Source: Comamonadaceae bacterium UBA2121 (GTDB lineage: Bacteria; Pseudomonadota; Gammaproteobacteria; Burkholderiales; Burkholderiaceae_C). Taken from it: a stretch of 64,000 nucleotides of DNA. Below the pieces are notes generated by a model. That model searched no databases. It worked only from the letters and a program-made list of their open reading frames with translations, and was not told where the DNA came from. The translations under genes and the position numbers were made by a program. Of the stretch, positions 61,626-64,000 are shown in pieces. The stretch is taken from the NCBI GenBank assembly GCA_002331385.1, contig DCYB01000002.1:124001-188000 (forward strand), read 5' to 3'. The stretch's first letter is position 1. Every line of letters begins with the position of its first letter.

Positions 61626-62783
61626 TTATGCTGCCTTGGGTGGACGCTGCGAGAACGTGCGCTCGAACACCCCTTCCGCGATGCGGTTCTTCAGGATTTC
61701 GATGGAGCCGCCCGCGATCATCCAGCCGCGCGTGCGGCGCACGCAGTACTCCACCAGCGCCTCCTGGCTGAAGCCCATGCCGCCCATCACCTGCAGGGCG
61801 TCGTTGGAAACCTCCCAACCCGCCATGTTGCACGCCAGCTTGGCCATGGCCGTGCTTTGGGCCGATGGCAAGCCATGCTCGCCCTCCAGCGCCGCCTTGT
61901 AGAGCAGCAGTTGCGCCTGCTCCAGCTTCATCCACATCTCGGCAAACTTCCACTGCAGGCCCTGGAACTCGCACAGCTCGCGACCAAACTGCTTGCGCAC
62001 CAGCGCATGCTCACGCGCCATGTTGAATGCGTAACGGCCCAAAGCCAGTGCGCGCGACGAGTTGCCCAGACGCTCCACGTTGAAGCCGGAAATCTGCTTC
62101 TTGAAGCCGCCCGCGCCCAGCAGCACGTTCTCCTTGGGAATGCGGCAGTTCTCGAAATACAGTTGCGACCACTGCTCACCATTCATGAAATTCGATGGTT
62201 GGCCGACGACAAAACCGGGCGTGCCTTTTTCCACCAGCACCGAGCCGATGCCCCCCACGCCGGGGCCGAAGCGCAGATAGACGAGGAACAGCTCCGCCTC
62301 CGGGCTGTGCGTGGAAAACACCTTGCTGCCGTTGATCAGGTAGTCATCGCCATCCTGCGTTGCGGTGGTCTTCAGCTCGGTCACGGCAGAGCCCGCATCT
62401 GGCTCGGTCATGCCCAGAGAGATGAGCTTTTTTCCGGCCAGCAGATCGGGCAGGAAGCGCTTCTTCTGCTCGGGCGAGGCATATTCGACAAATGTGCGGA
62501 TGGGGCCGAAATTGCCCGCCTGCACGATGTCGGCGCTCTTGGGGCAGTGCAGCGCCACCTGCTGGATCGCCAGCACCGCATGCATCAGCGTGCCGCCCTG
62601 ACCTCCATCTTCTTCCGGGAACGTGATGCCCAGCAGGCCCTGCTCGGCCAGCAGCCTGGCAGTCTCCCACGGGTAGTGCGGGGAGTGCGCGCGCTCCAGT
62701 GCGCCGGGTGCGAGCTTATCCCTGGCAAAGCGGGCGACGCTGTCGGCAAACTCCTGATGTTCGGGCGAGAGTGTGAAATCCAT
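61626..62783 (-). CDS. Acyl-CoA dehydrogenase family protein
   Basis: 385 residues from the ATG at 62783. Flavin/substrate motifs LISLGMTEPDAGSAVTELKT (FAD-binding loop) and KVFSTHSPEAELFLVYLRF; the C-terminal QVMGGMGFSQEALVEYCVRR. At the site where classical enzymes have the catalytic Glu in IYEGTSE, the sequence is MIAGGSIEILKN, so the base may be elsewhere, as in some family branches. It is the first gene of the minus-strand operon, divergent from prpD-like. FAD-linked dehydrogenation of the CoA ester formed by the synthetase fits. Confidence 0.9.
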   Translation of the reverse strand: MDFTLSPEHQEFADSVARFARDKLAPGALERAHSPHYPWETARLLAEQGLLGITFPEEDGGQGGTLMHAVLAIQQVALHCPKSADIVQAGNFGPIRTFVEYASPEQKKRFLPDLLAGKKLISLGMTEPDAGSAVTELKTTATQDGDDYLINGSKVFSTHSPEAELFLVYLRFGPGVGGIGSVLVEKGTPGFVVGQPSNFMNGEQWSQLYFENCRIPKENVLLGAGGFKKQISGFNVERLGNSSRALALGRYAFNMAREHALVRKQFGRELCEFQGLQWKFAEMWMKLEQAQLLLYKAALEGEHGLPSAQSTAMAKLACNMAGWEVSNDALQVMGGMGFSQEALVEYCVRRTRGWMIAGGSIEILKNRIAEGVFERTFSQRPPKAA

Positions 62784-63000
62784 GAAAGAACCTGACTGTG
62801 GGTTGTGCATTGATCGATGGGCAAATCATGCAGCGCCAGGCACGCTTCCAGTTCTTCCGGTTTGGCCTTGAGAAATGAAAAAAAGACATATCCCGATGAA
62901 CGTTGCTCTTCCCCTTTTCTTCGATGCCAGAGGATGATTCACACCCATCAGCCACCCAATTGGCAGACATTTTTTCCGCCACTGTCAGGAGTCCCACACC
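62784..63000. promoter_or_regulatory. Divergent promoter region between acyl-CoA dehydrogenase and MmgE/PrpD genes
   Basis: A 217-bp gap between opposite-strand genes. It contains the AT-rich stretch AAATGAAAAAAAGACATAT (about 62873-62891) and the CAGGAG ribosome site of the plus-strand gene. A LysR-type binding site is expected here but no convincing symmetric site was picked out by eye. Confidence 0.45.
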
Positions 63001-64000
63001 ATGTACGTCACCGAGCAACTCGGTCAGTTCACTGCCGCAATCGCTACCCGGACACTGCCTCCGGACGTGGTGCATCACGCCAAGCGCGCGCTCGTCGACT
63101 GGTACGGCGCGTTGCTAGCTGGCTACCCCATGGAGCCGACCACCATGGTGGAAAAAGCCCTCGCGCAGGAGCTCGATCAGGGCAAGGCACGGTTGGCGCT
63201 GGGCCGTCCGGCGGCCACGCGAGCGGCGGCGCTCATCAACGGCACGGCGTCACACACCGCCGAAGTGGACGACATCTTCCGCGAGGCCATCTACCACCCC
63301 GGTGCGCCCACGTTCTCTGCCGCCATGGCCGTGGGACATGCCATCGGCGCCAGCGGCGATGACTTCCTGCGCGCATCCATCGCGGGCTATGAAACCTCCA
63401 CCCGCATCGGCCGCACCATGGGCCGCGCGCACTACCAACACTGGCACAACACCGGCACCGTTGGCACCTTTGGCGCGGCCACGGCTGCCGCCAGCCTGCT
63501 GCGGCTGGATGCGCGCCAGAGCGCCAATGCGCTCGCCATTGCCGCCACCTTCGCCGCCGGGTTGCAACAGGCCTTCAAGATGGATTCACTCGCCAAGCCG
63601 CTGCATTCCGGGCGTGCGGCAGAAGCCGGCGTGACCGCCGCCCTCATGGCGCAGCAAGGCGTGACGGGTTCATTGGACGTATTCGAAGGCGAGGTGGGAT
63701 TGGGGCAGTCCATGAGCGACGGCCCAGACTGGAGCCACGCATTCGACGATCTGAGCAGCGTCTACAACATCAACGCGATGACGTTCAAGAACCACACATG
63801 CTGCGGCCACACGTTTGCGCCCATCGACGGCGCGCTGGAACTGCAAAAACGCCACGGCATTCGTGCAGAAGACATTGACAGCATCCGCATCGCCACCTAC
63901 TCGCCCGCACTGGCCGTCGCGGGCAACATGCAGCCGCGCACCGCGCCGGAAGCGCGATTCAGCATCGCCTACGTGGTTGCTACTGCGCTGCTGCATGGCA
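63001..64000 (+). CDS. MmgE/PrpD family protein, 3' end outside window
   Basis: At least 333 residues, open to the end of the window. It begins MYVTEQLGQFTAAIATRTLP with a CAGGAG site upstream. MmgE/PrpD features include DWYGALLAGY, EVDDIFREAIYHPGAPTFSA and MTFKNHTCCGHTFAPIDGAL. The family includes 2-methylcitrate dehydratase (PrpD) and itaconate/aconitate-processing decarboxylases, so hydration or dehydration of a tricarboxylate-like intermediate is likely. It is divergent from the acyl-CoA dehydrogenase across a 217-bp region where the LysR regulator could bind. Confidence 0.9.
   Translation, partial: MYVTEQLGQFTAAIATRTLPPDVVHHAKRALVDWYGALLAGYPMEPTTMVEKALAQELDQGKARLALGRPAATRAAALINGTASHTAEVDDIFREAIYHPGAPTFSAAMAVGHAIGASGDDFLRASIAGYETSTRIGRTMGRAHYQHWHNTGTVGTFGAATAAASLLRLDARQSANALAIAATFAAGLQQAFKMDSLAKPLHSGRAAEAGVTAALMAQQGVTGSLDVFEGEVGLGQSMSDGPDWSHAFDDLSSVYNINAMTFKNHTCCGHTFAPIDGALELQKRHGIRAEDIDSIRIATYSPALAVAGNMQPRTAPEARFSIAYVVATALLHG

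Noticed and set aside
1..64000. CRISPR array, prophage or intact insertion sequence
   Set aside because: No regularly spaced repeats, no phage structural or integrase genes, and only the decayed IS3 fragment was seen.

Overview
The window looks like a chromosomal segment of a high-GC betaproteobacterium of the order Burkholderiales, most likely Comamonadaceae. This rests on gene content and order: dusB-fis-purH, a rubredoxin gene divergent from thiD and next to pilGHIJ-chpA, algH-ruvX-pyrR-pyrB-pyrC', several Bug/TctC tripartite-tricarboxylate receptors, and a NadQ/NrtR-like regulator upstream of nadC. No database search was possible, so the genus is left open.

Region 1 (1-1.4 kb) has the 3' end of tamB, a tRNA-Arg(CCU), a short ACCGN repeat, the decayed tail of an IS3-family transposase, and a DUF1232 gene. 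Region 2 (1.9-14.5 kb) is a stress and DNA-repair block: a large-subunit catalase (katE), the four-gene ligase-associated DNA damage response operon (exonuclease, ATP-dependent ligase, Lhr-type helicase, PdeM phosphoesterase), a long AT-rich gap, a membrane protein paired with a 24-residue hydrophobic microprotein, a lipocalin, a BLUF blue-light receptor and a small hypothetical protein. The tRNA, the IS debris and the AT-rich spacers make this block a candidate acquired island, although no duplicated attachment site was seen.

Region 3 (14.6-24.2 kb) has a pirin, a cardiolipin synthase, an OmpR-type two-component pair downstream of a DegP/HtrA protease, and an unusual pair: an ABC-ATPase fused to a dual-specificity-type phosphatase, followed by a small probable roadblock/LC7 protein. 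An arsC-like reductase and a plsC-like acyltransferase follow. Region 4 (24.2-28.2 kb) is the minus-strand operon algH-ruvX-pyrR-pyrB-pyrC', in which pyrC' has lost the HxH metal motif and probably supports aspartate carbamoyltransferase structurally.

Region 5 (28.3-38.6 kb) is the twitching-motility chemosensory operon pilG-pilH-pilI-pilJ-chpA, preceded by a short rubredoxin gene. Region 6 (38.7-49.0 kb) is housekeeping: thiD, hemL, a cytochrome c, purH, fis, dusB, a YqaA-type membrane protein, an exported hypothetical protein, a Bug receptor, nadC and its probable regulator.

Region 7 (49.1-64 kb) is a catabolic locus of two opposing gene sets. The plus-strand set encodes two 3-hydroxyisobutyrate-dehydrogenase-like reductases, a Bug receptor, an aldehyde dehydrogenase, an SCP2-like protein, an alpha/beta hydrolase, a Leu/Ile/Val-type binding protein and a metallo-beta-lactamase-fold hydrolase. 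The minus-strand set encodes an acyl-CoA dehydrogenase, a Bug receptor, an ADP-forming acyl-CoA synthetase, an alpha/beta hydrolase and a LysR regulator. A divergent MmgE/PrpD gene runs off the window end. Together they suggest uptake and CoA-dependent breakdown of an unidentified organic acid.
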